Source: SIG299 sp045531955
GTDB lineage: Bacteria; Bacillota; Clostridia; Lachnospirales; Lachnospiraceae
Direction of reading: 5' to 3'
Length of the DNA stretch: 64,000 nt
NCBI GenBank assembly: GCA_045531955.1
Contig: JAZSFC010000004.1
Location: forward strand, 4,577-68,576
The notes under the pieces are model-generated. The model ran no database searches. It was not told the origin of the DNA and worked only from the letters and a program-made list of their open reading frames with translations. Each line of letters begins with the position of its first letter. Positions within the stretch are counted from its first letter, which is position 1. Both the position numbers and the translations under genes were made by a program. Shown here in pieces: positions 9,080-16,411 of this stretch.

Positions 9080-9880
9080 ATGAAAGATACGATTCAAAAA
9101 TATATGCCGGATTATTATTACAGTAAAGTAGTAGATGTGGTGGGACACGAATCCACCCGTCATGTCCACAAGGAATTTGAAATCTATTACATGAAGGAAG
9201 GCAGCTGTACTTACCATATTAAGGAGTATACTTTTAAAGTCAAGCCGGGGGATGTTATATTGATTCCCGGAAATACCAGTCATCGTACTACCTATGGCGG
9301 TGTTGCCCATTCCAGACTTTTGGTAAATTGTTCGGAGGCTTATATTCCGGCACCGGTGTTAGAGCGAATAGGCACCATTGGTTATTTATACCGGAATCAC
9401 AAAGTAATCAGCCAGTTGGAAGAGCTGTTTGCCAAAATAGAGCATGAATACAGTCATGCGGATACCTTGTCTGCGGAGGTACTAAAATGCTTTACTGCTG
9501 AGCTGATGTTTGTAATTTTGCGTCATAAAAATGAGCACGAAATCAAGAGGGAAGGCAATGACTTTGTTTCTACGGTGCAGGAGTATATCCAGAACAACTA
9601 CATGAACGAGGTGAAGCTCTCCTCCATAGCCGAAATGCTTTCCGTCAGTCAGGAGCATTTGTCCAGGGTATTTAAGCAGGAAACAGGCATTGGCTTTAAA
9701 GAATATCTTACCGGCTTCCGCCTGCAAAAGGCAGAGGATATGTTAAAATACGAAACAGGCCGTGCCGTCAGCGAAGTTGCTTATGCCTGCGGATTTAATG
9801 ACGGTAATTATTTTTCATATATTTTTAAAAAAACATATGGTGTTTCGCCGACGGAAGTGAGAAGAAAAAAAGAAGAATAA
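9080..9880 (+). CDS. AraC family transcriptional regulator
   Basis: A 266-residue regulator with an N-terminal cupin-like sensing domain (about 15-140; note HVHKEFEIYYMKEG and the PGDVILIPGN turn) and a C-terminal AraC/XylS double helix-turn-helix (about 165-263) ending in the family signature AYACGFNDGNYFSYIFKKTYGVSP (shortened form: ACGFNDGNYFS). Such proteins usually sense a sugar and activate nearby catabolic or transport genes. It sits directly after the ABC operon's terminator in the same direction, so the operon is the obvious candidate target. The ligand is unknown. Confidence 0.92.
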   Translation: MKDTIQKYMPDYYYSKVVDVVGHESTRHVHKEFEIYYMKEGSCTYHIKEYTFKVKPGDVILIPGNTSHRTTYGGVAHSRLLVNCSEAYIPAPVLERIGTIGYLYRNHKVISQLEELFAKIEHEYSHADTLSAEVLKCFTAELMFVILRHKNEHEIKREGNDFVSTVQEYIQNNYMNEVKLSSIAEMLSVSQEHLSRVFKQETGIGFKEYLTGFRLQKAEDMLKYETGRAVSEVAYACGFNDGNYFSYIFKKTYGVSPTEVRRKKEE

Positions 9881-9932
9881 AATTTTGGTATATTCCGACT
9901 CATTTTACAGATAATAACTCCATAGCAAAAAT

Positions 9933-9962
9933 GTGCAAAAGGCAACCGCCTTTTTTGCAAAA
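9933..9962 (+). terminator. Terminator between the AraC-type gene and spoVT
   Basis: TGCAAAAGGC-AACC-GCCTTTTTTGCA forms a hairpin whose 3' arm is itself T-rich. It lies in the gap after the AraC gene and ends about 25 bp before the spoVT start. Confidence 0.65.
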
Positions 9963-9986
9963 GAAAGTTATGGAGGAAAGCAGAAT

Positions 9987-10532
9987 ATGAAGGCTACAGG
10001 AATTGTACGCAGAATTGATGATTTAGGACGAGTAGTTGTACCAAAGGAAATAAGAAGAACATTAAGAATCCGCGAAGGTGATCCGCTGGAAATTTTCACC
10101 GACAGAGAAGGAGAGATTATCCTGAAGAAATATTCTCCAATCGGAGAGCTGAGCATTTTTGCAAAACAGTATGCGGAAGCTATGGCACAGATTACGGGCC
10201 AGGTGGTAGCGATTGCAGACCGTGACCAGTTTATTGCGGTTGCAGGCAGCGGTAAAAAAGATTTGCTTGCTAAGTCTGTCAGCAGAGAACTGGAACATTT
10301 AATGACAGAGCGGGAAACTTTGACGGCGCTGAAGGGGGACAAGAATTTTGTTGCCATCAGCTACGATGAGGAAGAATATAACAGTCAGGTGATTGTACCG
10401 ATTATTTGCGAGGGTGATGTTATAGGTGCCGTGCTGATTCTTGCAAGAGAGGCTAAGCAAAAACCGGGAGAGACAGAATTGAAAATTGCTCAGACGGCAG
10501 CCTCCTTTTTAGGACGTCAGATGGAAAGTTAA
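9987..10532 (+). CDS. spoVT: Stage V sporulation protein T (SpoVT), AbrB-family regulator
   Basis: DNA-binding regulator of 181 residues that in Bacillus tunes forespore sigma-G genes. The N-terminal AbrB swapped-hairpin domain (MKATGIVRRIDDLGRVVVPK, then IRRTLRIREGDPLEIF) is unmistakable, and the C-terminal part (about 55-178) fits the GAF-like domain of SpoVT. The frame opens at 9933, but GGAGG at 9972-9976 fixes the start at 9987, giving the family length (178 in B. subtilis). It heads the cluster spoVT-mazG-(hup)-rqcP-yabP-yabQ-divIC-spoIIE, which matches the B. subtilis order. Confidence 0.93.
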   Translation: MKATGIVRRIDDLGRVVVPKEIRRTLRIREGDPLEIFTDREGEIILKKYSPIGELSIFAKQYAEAMAQITGQVVAIADRDQFIAVAGSGKKDLLAKSVSRELEHLMTERETLTALKGDKNFVAISYDEEEYNSQVIVPIICEGDVIGAVLILAREAKQKPGETELKIAQTAASFLGRQMES

Positions 10533-10580
10533 CGGCAGGAGCTATAGTATCTCCGGAAAAGAGGAAAGCAGAGGAAGAAA

Positions 10581-11393
10581 ATGCATACGTACGAAGATTT
10601 TATAAAAGTAATAGAGGAACTTCGAAGTGAACACGGATGCCCGTGGGACAGGGAACAGACACATGGCTCTTTGAAGCAGTGTATGTTGGAAGAAGCCTAT
10701 GAGGTGATTGACGGAATTAACGAATATGAGACAACAGGTGATTACAGGAATCTCAGGGAAGAATTGGGAGATGTTTTGCTGCAGGTGGTATTACATGCCC
10801 AGATAGCAAAAGAAGAGGGGCGCTTTACCATGGAAGACATTGTGGATGAAATCTGTGAAAAGATGATTCGGCGCCATCCGCATGTGTTTGGGGATAAATC
10901 TGCCCAAAATCCTGCGGAGTCTCTTTTGCTGTGGGAGGATATCAAAAAGCAGGAGAAAAAAGAAGAGACCCTTAAGGATACCCTGAACCGGGTGGCTAAA
11001 GCGCTTCCGGCAAATATCCGGGCGGAAAAGGTTCAAAGGAAAGCTTCAAAAGCCGGATTTGAATCAGAATCTTTGGAGCAGATTCTTTCGGTTGTAAAGG
11101 AAAAGCTGACAGAATTAGAAGCAGCAATAGCAGAGAAAAAAGAGTCGGAAAAGGCGGATACGGAGCGTATCGAAGGGGAATTTGGTGATTTAATGTTTTC
11201 CATGATAAATTTATCCCGTTTTTTAGGCCTGAATGCAGAAAATTCCTTGACAAATGCTACTAATAAGTTTATAAATAGATGTGTAGGCATAGAGTTACTT
11301 GCCCGTGAAAAGGGAGAGAAATTAAGCCAACTGTCAGCAGAGGAATTGGATGCTCTCTGGCAGAGAGTGAAGTGTCCCACAAAACATAATTGA
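10581..11393 (+). CDS. mazG: Nucleoside triphosphate pyrophosphohydrolase MazG
   Basis: Hydrolyses (d)NTPs to monophosphates and pyrophosphate, a house-cleaning role in the cytoplasm. The protein (270 residues) carries the MazG fold with CPWDREQTHGSLKQ and the metal-binding EEAYE and ELGDVLLQVV motifs in the N-terminal half. A second, weaker MazG-like region follows (EGEFGDLMFSMINL), as in two-domain MazG proteins. It lies in the same place as yabN of B. subtilis, which has an additional N-terminal methylase domain that is absent here. The start ATG follows AGAGGAAG. Confidence 0.93.
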   Translation: MHTYEDFIKVIEELRSEHGCPWDREQTHGSLKQCMLEEAYEVIDGINEYETTGDYRNLREELGDVLLQVVLHAQIAKEEGRFTMEDIVDEICEKMIRRHPHVFGDKSAQNPAESLLLWEDIKKQEKKEETLKDTLNRVAKALPANIRAEKVQRKASKAGFESESLEQILSVVKEKLTELEAAIAEKKESEKADTERIEGEFGDLMFSMINLSRFLGLNAENSLTNATNKFINRCVGIELLAREKGEKLSQLSAEELDALWQRVKCPTKHN

Positions 11394-11428
11394 CACTTTT
11401 AATAATACTTTTAGAGGAGGATTATAAA

Positions 11429-11704
11429 ATGAATAAGACAGAATTAGTTGCAGCTATGGCAGCAAACGCAGAGTTATCCAAGAAGGACGCAGAGAAGGCA
11501 TTAAAGGCATTCATCGACGTTGTAACAGACGAATTAAAGAAGGGTGAAAAGGTTCAGTTAGTTGGTTTCGGTACATTCGAAGTTTCCGAAAGACCTGCTA
11601 GAGAAGGTATCAATCCACAGACTAAGAAGAAGATCACTATCGCAGCTTCCAAGAACCCTAAGTTCAAGGCTGGTAAGGCTTTAAAGGACGTTGTTAACGC
11701 ATAA
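11429..11704 (+). CDS. hup: DNA-binding protein HU
   Basis: Histone-like architectural protein, 91 residues. The classic HU features are present: MNKTELVAAMA start, the GFGTFEV strand, and the DNA-binding arm with RPAREGINPQT and the Pro that intercalates. The frame extends upstream, but the strong GAGGAGG at 11414-11420 sets the start at 11429. Codon usage is extremely biased, as expected for an abundant protein. Its place between mazG and rqcP differs from B. subtilis. It is followed by its own terminator. Confidence 0.96.
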   Translation: MNKTELVAAMAANAELSKKDAEKALKAFIDVVTDELKKGEKVQLVGFGTFEVSERPAREGINPQTKKKITIAASKNPKFKAGKALKDVVNA

Positions 11705-11729
11705 GTCTAAAAAACGAATGAATGAAGTT

Positions 11730-11765
11730 AAGGCTGTCAGTACTGCTGACAGCCTTTCATTTTGC
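11730..11765 (+). terminator. Terminator after hup
   Basis: AAGGCTGTCAG-TACTG-CTGACAGCCTTTCATTTT forms a perfect GC-rich stem followed by T-rich DNA. It would insulate abundant hup mRNA from the rqcP-yabP genes, possibly with readthrough since no clear new promoter is seen before rqcP. Confidence 0.85.
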
Positions 11766-11783
11766 AAAACGAAGGAGAATTAT

Positions 11784-12023
11784 ATGAGACTGGATAAGTA
11801 TTTAAAAGTATCACGTTTGATTAAGAGAAGAACCGTGGCAAACGAAGCCTGTGATGCCGGAAGAGTGCTGATTAATGATAAGGTGGCAAAGGCTTCCGCG
11901 GAAGTAAAGGTGGGAGATGTCATAGAAATCGGTTTTGGCACCAAGTCTGTAAAGGTAGAAGTACTGGATATTCAGGATACAACCAAAAAGGACGAGGCAA
12001 AGGATTTATTTAAATATCTGTAA
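11784..12023 (+). CDS. rqcP: S4-domain RNA-binding protein RqcP (YabO)
   Basis: A 79-residue protein made almost entirely of an S4 RNA-binding domain (MRLDKYLKVSRLIKRRT, then AGRVLINDKVAKAS). In B. subtilis, RqcP helps RqcH extend stalled chains with alanine tails on obstructed 50S subunits. The frame is open from 11691, but GAAGGAG at 11770-11777 positions the ATG at 11784 and matches the family length. Position next to yabP agrees with yabO in Bacillus. Confidence 0.9.
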   Translation: MRLDKYLKVSRLIKRRTVANEACDAGRVLINDKVAKASAEVKVGDVIEIGFGTKSVKVEVLDIQDTTKKDEAKDLFKYL

Positions 12024-12087
12024 GGAATAAAGTCCTTCTCTGATGCATATACTGTATGGACGGAATGTAAGAAACACGGGGAAGGGT

Positions 12088-12378
12088 ATGGAAAACAAAG
12101 CAATATCGGAAATCGGTCCGCATAAATTTTTGCTGCAGGGAAGAAAAACGGTGGAGCTTACCGGTGTAAAGGAAGTTGTCTCCTTTGATGCAAAAGAGGT
12201 AGTACTGAACACAAACATGGGAGCATTGCTTATCCGTGGTGACGGACTATTTGTAAAGCGGCTTACTGTGGAAAAGGGTGAGATTGACCTGGAAGGCCGG
12301 GTAGACAGTTTTATATATACTGATAAGCCGGGTAAGGCAGGCGACGGGGATTCCCTGTTAAAGCGCCTGTTCCGTTAA
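12088..12378 (+). CDS. yabP: Sporulation protein YabP
   Basis: About 96 residues, a small beta-rich YabP/YqfC-type sporulation protein needed in B. subtilis for sporulation, probably at the spore envelope. Recognised from GPHKFLLQGRKTVELTGVKE (start of the domain) and GALLIRGDGLFVKRL, and from its position before yabQ. The frame opens at 12043; GGGGAAGGG just before 12088 makes that ATG the likely start. It ends with TAAATG, the stop abutting the start of yabQ. Confidence 0.92.
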   Translation: MENKAISEIGPHKFLLQGRKTVELTGVKEVVSFDAKEVVLNTNMGALLIRGDGLFVKRLTVEKGEIDLEGRVDSFIYTDKPGKAGDGDSLLKRLFR

Positions 12379-12801
12379 ATGCTTAGTCCGGAAATGGCGG
12401 CAGAACTCCGGTATTTCTGCGCCACGATATGTTATGGAGTATTGGTTTCGCTATGCTATCACCTGCTTTTGTTTGTACGGACATTGGTCCGGCACGGTAC
12501 GTCACTTATAGACGCGGAGGATATTTTATTCCTGGGTGCCGCAGGCATCCGGTTTTTTCTGACTGCATATACGTATAATAACGGAATTCTCCGCTGGTAT
12601 GCTTTCCTTGGAGCCGGGTTTGGGTGCTTTGCATATAAAAGGACGTTGGGAACTGGTTTGGAGAGTGTCAGAAAGTGGATATTGCAAAAGAAACATAAAA
12701 CGGTTAAAATAAAGACAAAGCTTAGTAAAGGACAGGTGTCAACGGATGAAAGGAAAAGCCCGGAACACAGGAAAAAACGGAAACAAAAAGAACGGTCTTA
12801 A
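12379..12801 (+). CDS. yabQ: Spore cortex-associated membrane protein YabQ
   Basis: A 140-residue membrane protein with about three hydrophobic segments (roughly 12-32, 48-68, 72-92) followed by a strongly basic cytoplasmic tail. Family members are made in the mother cell and are required for the spore cortex. Identity rests on the membrane pattern and the position between yabP and divIC, as in B. subtilis. Translation is probably coupled to yabP because the two abut. Its 3' end overlaps divIC by 56 bp in another frame. Confidence 0.85.
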   Translation: MLSPEMAAELRYFCATICYGVLVSLCYHLLLFVRTLVRHGTSLIDAEDILFLGAAGIRFFLTAYTYNNGILRWYAFLGAGFGCFAYKRTLGTGLESVRKWILQKKHKTVKIKTKLSKGQVSTDERKSPEHRKKRKQKERS

Positions 12802-13060
12802 AATCATTGCAGTAGCAGTGCTGGTACTGTTCGGCGTTATTACTTACAGTGGCATTGAACTTCAGGCAGAAAAACGCGCCTTGGAAAAAAGGAAAAATGA
12901 ACTGGAAGCAGAACTTCAGACAGAGCAGGAACGTTCGGAAGAACTGGAAGACCGTCGGGCTTATATGCAGACCGTACGTTACATAGAGGAAATCGCAAGA
13001 AAGGTTTTAGGTTTGGTATATCCGGATGAAACTATTCTGCGGCCGGAGGAAGAAGAATAA
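12746..13060 (+). CDS. divIC: Cell-division protein DivIC / FtsB-type
   Basis: Bitopic division protein of 104 residues: basic N-terminus, one membrane segment (about 18-36), a coiled coil (about 40-72, rich in Glu, Lys and Leu) and the terminal motif RYIEEIARKVLGLVYPDE that defines the septum formation initiator family. In Firmicutes it works with FtsL and DivIB in the divisome. It overlaps the end of yabQ by 56 bp. A terminator follows directly, so it closes the rqcP-divIC unit. Confidence 0.92.
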   Translation: MKGKARNTGKNGNKKNGLKIIAVAVLVLFGVITYSGIELQAEKRALEKRKNELEAELQTEQERSEELEDRRAYMQTVRYIEEIARKVLGLVYPDETILRPEEEE

Positions 13061-13078
13061 AAGAATAGGTCAGATTAT

Positions 13079-13112
13079 GCGGAAGAGTTTTAAAAACTCT
13101 TCCTTTTGTTTT
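13079..13112 (+). terminator. Terminator after divIC
   Basis: GGAAGAGTTT-TAA-AAACTCTTCC followed by TTTTGTTTT. The T-run merges with the -35 region of the spoIIE promoter, so the two signals abut. Confidence 0.85.
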
Positions 13113-13143
13113 GACAAAAATTGTAAATTACCTGCCGTATAAT
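13109..13143 (+). promoter_or_regulatory. Spo0A-type sigma-A promoter of spoIIE (21-bp spacer) with 0A box
   Basis: A perfect -35 (TTGACA, 13111-13116) and a perfect -10 (TATAAT, 13138-13143) are 21 bp apart, too far for ordinary sigma-A use. The bottom strand across the -35 reads TTTGTCAAA (13110-13118), a perfect match to the TTTGTCRAA form of the Spo0A box. B. subtilis spoIIE is known to have the same layout: consensus hexamers 21 bp apart, activated by phosphorylated Spo0A. The geometry and box are seen directly; the regulation is inferred by analogy. Confidence 0.88.
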
Positions 13144-13206
13144 ACCGGACAGACACGATAGAAACCGGAGAACTTCCGGTACAACTTTGTGATACGGGAG
13201 GAATTT

Positions 13207-14406
13207 ATGGAAGGACAAGCAGAATGGACAGTCAGGGCGGCAAGGTCGTATCAGGAACTGGCAAGGGTGTTTTCGACCTATGTATCCGGAAAAATGGAGC
13301 CGGAATGTAATTGTGAAGAAAGCGTGGAAGGAGAATTTTCCTGTGATACATGTCCGAGAGTTACCAGAATAAAGCAGACAGCATATAATCAGATGCTGGA
13401 AGGAAAGGAAGCGTTGGTATATCAGTTGGAGGAGACGGCCCGGTATTTTCAGGAAATGGAAGTTTCCTTAAAAAGGGAGAAATATCTTTCCGAATCGGAG
13501 ATAAGGGAGCTGGTATATTATTTGCGGAGATATCATATCAGGGCAAGAGCGGTGGAGACCGCCTGTAAAAACGGTAAGGGAAGAGAACTGTCTGTATGTC
13601 TGCGTCTGGATACAGGAAGGGGAACCATGTCTCTGCGGCTGACGGAGAGACTACTTTCGGAACAGCTGGGGTTCCCTGTAAAGGCTTCCTGTCCGGAGAG
13701 GGGGTATCTCTCGGAGGAGGAGAAACGATTTATATTCCGGGAGCATCCCGCCTATTACTGTCTCACCGGTGTAGCCAGAATGGTAAAAGAAGAGCAGAAG
13801 GTGTCCGGAGATTCCTTTTCATTTTTTTATGAAAACGAGGGAGAACTGGCGATGATTTTATCAGATGGTATGGGAAGCGGCGAGGCGGCAGAACGGGAAA
13901 GTGAATCGGTTCTGCTGTTGTTAGAGAGGATGTTGGCAGCGGGATTTAGGGAGGAGACGGCAATCCGTCTGATTAATTCCGTGCTGGCTTTACGTGCAGA
14001 ACAAAATTCTTTTGCTACGTTGGATATTAGCCGCATCAATTTGTACGGAGGAACCTGTGAGTTTATTAAAATCGGAGGGGCGGCTACCTACATCCGGCGG
14101 GGAGGATGGCTGGAATGTGTGGAGGCAAAGACACTTCCAATCGGAATGCTGCAGAGGGTAGACTATGATTTTATGATGAAAAAATTGTATGACGGGGATT
14201 ATATTATTATGATGAGTGATGGTGTGCTGGATGCAGTGCCGGAAGGTGAACGTGCGGAATTTTTACAGCAGATTATCGGCGATAATCCGGGGCAGAATCC
14301 CCAGGTGATTGCAGGCCGGATTCTGAATGCTTCGTTACTGCTACAGAATTTTGAACCGCGAGATGACATGACGGTATTAGTGTGTGGTATTTTTGAGGAG
14401 AAATAA
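13207..14406 (+). CDS. spoIIE: SpoIIE-type PP2C phosphatase lacking the membrane domain
   Basis: Serine phosphatase that in Bacillus dephosphorylates SpoIIAA to release sigma-F in the forespore. The PP2C/SpoIIE domain occupies about 190-399, with metal-binding motifs LSDGMGSGEAA, MSDGVLDA and DDMTVLV intact. The preceding region (about 10-180) resembles the central regulatory part of SpoIIE and includes a Cys cluster (CNCEESVEGEFSCDTC). At 399 residues it lacks the roughly ten-helix N-terminal membrane domain of the 800-residue Bacillus protein, and no in-frame upstream coding exists because the promoter lies there. GGGAGG at 13196-13201 supports the start at 13207. Confidence 0.9.
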   Translation: MEGQAEWTVRAARSYQELARVFSTYVSGKMEPECNCEESVEGEFSCDTCPRVTRIKQTAYNQMLEGKEALVYQLEETARYFQEMEVSLKREKYLSESEIRELVYYLRRYHIRARAVETACKNGKGRELSVCLRLDTGRGTMSLRLTERLLSEQLGFPVKASCPERGYLSEEEKRFIFREHPAYYCLTGVARMVKEEQKVSGDSFSFFYENEGELAMILSDGMGSGEAAERESESVLLLLERMLAAGFREETAIRLINSVLALRAEQNSFATLDISRINLYGGTCEFIKIGGAATYIRRGGWLECVEAKTLPIGMLQRVDYDFMMKKLYDGDYIIMMSDGVLDAVPEGERAEFLQQIIGDNPGQNPQVIAGRILNASLLLQNFEPRDDMTVLVCGIFEEK

Positions 14407-14456
14407 GGGTTTTGAGTCTTGTCAATTCGGAATGGACTTGTTAAAATAAAAGTACT

Positions 14457-15872
14457 ATGGAAAAAGCATTTGAATTTTACAATAAGATAAAGGCTTTTTG
14501 CAGGCAGAAAGAACTGTTTGCCGCGGGAGACAAGGTGTTGCTTGGGCTTTCCGGGGGGGCAGATTCCGTCTGCCTTTTTCTGGTGCTTACGGAATTGGCA
14601 AAGGAATGGAACCTGACTCTTTTTCCGGTACATGTGAACCACAATCTCAGGGGAGAAGAGGCCTGCAGGGACCAGGAATTTTGCAGAAAATTATGTCACG
14701 CCTATGGCTTTACGCTGCAGGTGGTTTCCGTACAGGTGGCAGAAGTTGCAAAAGAACAGGGTCTTTCCTTAGAGGAAGCGGGAAGAACCGTACGGTATGA
14801 GACGTTTTCTTCGAAGATGGAAGAATGGGACTGCCAAAAAATTGCCGTAGCACATCATAAGGATGACCAGGCAGAAACGGTATTGTTCCAGTTGATTCGC
14901 GGAAGCCGGTTAAAGGGGCTTTCCGGCATGAGTGCCCAAAACGGTGTTGTAGTGCGGCCGCTACTTGGGGTAAGCAGAGAAGAAATTGAATTGTTTTTAG
15001 CGGAAAAAAAACAAAATTATTGTATAGACAGCACTAATTTGGAGGAAGAATATACCAGGAACAAAATTCGTCACCGGGTGATTCCGGAAGCAAAGAACAT
15101 TTGTGAGCGGGCAGTAGAGCATCTGGCGGAAACCGCAGAATACGCCGGAGAGGTGGAAAAACTTCTGGAAAGGCTCACAGAGGAACTTTTTGACCGAACA
15201 GCTATAGAGGACAGGGGAAATGGCATTGCGCTTAAAATTGAGCCGCTACGGAGCTCAGAACGGCTTTTAGCAGAACGGGTAATCTATAAGGCACTGTGCA
15301 GGGTGTACGGAAGGAAAAAAGATATTACAGCCGGGTATGTGGCGGATTGTATGGACCTGACGGAAAAGCAGTCCGGGCGGTATCTTACCTTGCCGGAGGG
15401 TGTAGTGGCAAAAAGAAGCTTTGATGTCCTGTGGATTGGCCGGAACATTCCGGCAGATTCTTTTTGTGCGGAAGAAATCAGAGAGTTCCCGTACCGGACA
15501 TTTTTACCGGCGATTGAAAAAAATCTTACCCTTTCTTTGGTATCAAGGGAAAAACTATCGGAAAATATTCCAAAAAGTACCTATACGAAATGGTTTGATT
15601 ATGATAAAATAAGTAAAGTTATTTCCGTAAGACCACCGGAACCGGGTGATGAAATCGTGGTTTATACCGATGGCAGAAAGAAGCAGGTGACGGATGTTTT
15701 TGCAGAGGCAAAAGTACCGGCGGAAAAACGGATGGTTTATCCGGTACTGGCAGCAGGAAACCGGGTGCTTTGGATTCCTGGCATCCGCGGAAGCGAAGGC
15801 TACCGTATCACAAAAGAAACAAAGCAGGTTTTAGTAGCAACGATAGACGGAGGAAACGAAGATGGAAGATAA
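14457..15872 (+). CDS. tilS: tRNA(Ile)-lysidine synthase TilS
   Basis: Ligates lysine to C34 of the CAU-anticodon tRNA-Ile, changing codon and amino-acid identity. The N-type ATP pyrophosphatase motif SGGADS is at 32-37, and the TilS core includes HNLRGEEA and AHHKDDQAET. The C-terminal TilS domain is present, giving a full-length 471 residues. No good Shine-Dalgarno precedes the ATG at 14457, so the start is less certain. It overlaps hpt by 11 bp, and tilS-hpt-ftsH is the conserved Firmicute order. Confidence 0.95.
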   Translation: MEKAFEFYNKIKAFCRQKELFAAGDKVLLGLSGGADSVCLFLVLTELAKEWNLTLFPVHVNHNLRGEEACRDQEFCRKLCHAYGFTLQVVSVQVAEVAKEQGLSLEEAGRTVRYETFSSKMEEWDCQKIAVAHHKDDQAETVLFQLIRGSRLKGLSGMSAQNGVVVRPLLGVSREEIELFLAEKKQNYCIDSTNLEEEYTRNKIRHRVIPEAKNICERAVEHLAETAEYAGEVEKLLERLTEELFDRTAIEDRGNGIALKIEPLRSSERLLAERVIYKALCRVYGRKKDITAGYVADCMDLTEKQSGRYLTLPEGVVAKRSFDVLWIGRNIPADSFCAEEIREFPYRTFLPAIEKNLTLSLVSREKLSENIPKSTYTKWFDYDKISKVISVRPPEPGDEIVVYTDGRKKQVTDVFAEAKVPAEKRMVYPVLAAGNRVLWIPGIRGSEGYRITKETKQVLVATIDGGNEDGR

Positions 15873-16383
15873 AATCAGTGTTTTAATTCCACAGGAAGAA
15901 CTGGAAGCAAGAATCCGCGAGATGGCGGCACAAATCAGCAAGGATTATGAAGGAGAAAAACTGCATCTGGTATGCATATTGAGAGGAAGCATTTTTTTCA
16001 CCTGTGAGCTGGCAAAATACATTACCGTTCCGGTAACCATAGACTTTATGTCCGTATCCAGCTATGGTGACGGCACCGAAAGCTCCGGAAGAATTAAAAT
16101 CATGAAGGATTTGGACGATCCGATTAAGGACAAAAATGTCCTTGTGGTAGAGGACATTATTGATTCCGGCCGTACGTTGTCCCATCTGCTTTCTTTCTTA
16201 AAAGTAAGAGAGCCGAAGAGTTTAAAGCTTTGTACGTTGCTTGACAAGCCGGACCGCCGTGTGGTAGATGTAAACGTGGACTATGTCGGTAAAGAAATTC
16301 CGGACTTATTTGTGGTAGGCTATGGTCTGGATTATGCCCAGAAGTACCGCAATCTCCCTTACATCGGAGTGGTGGAATTATAA
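15862..16383 (+). CDS. hpt: Hypoxanthine phosphoribosyltransferase
   Basis: Purine salvage enzyme (173 residues) that makes IMP/GMP from hypoxanthine/guanine and PRPP. The PRPP-binding loop VVEDIIDSGRT lies at about 95-105, ILRGS near 39-43 and the base-binding DYVGKEIPD region near the C-terminus. Length matches the family. The start overlaps the end of tilS, with GGAGGAAACG upstream inside tilS. Between tilS and ftsH, as in B. subtilis. Confidence 0.96.
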   Translation: MEDKISVLIPQEELEARIREMAAQISKDYEGEKLHLVCILRGSIFFTCELAKYITVPVTIDFMSVSSYGDGTESSGRIKIMKDLDDPIKDKNVLVVEDIIDSGRTLSHLLSFLKVREPKSLKLCTLLDKPDRRVVDVNVDYVGKEIPDLFVVGYGLDYAQKYRNLPYIGVVEL

Positions 16384-16411
16384 AGCGACATAAATTTAGG
16401 AGGATTATATT

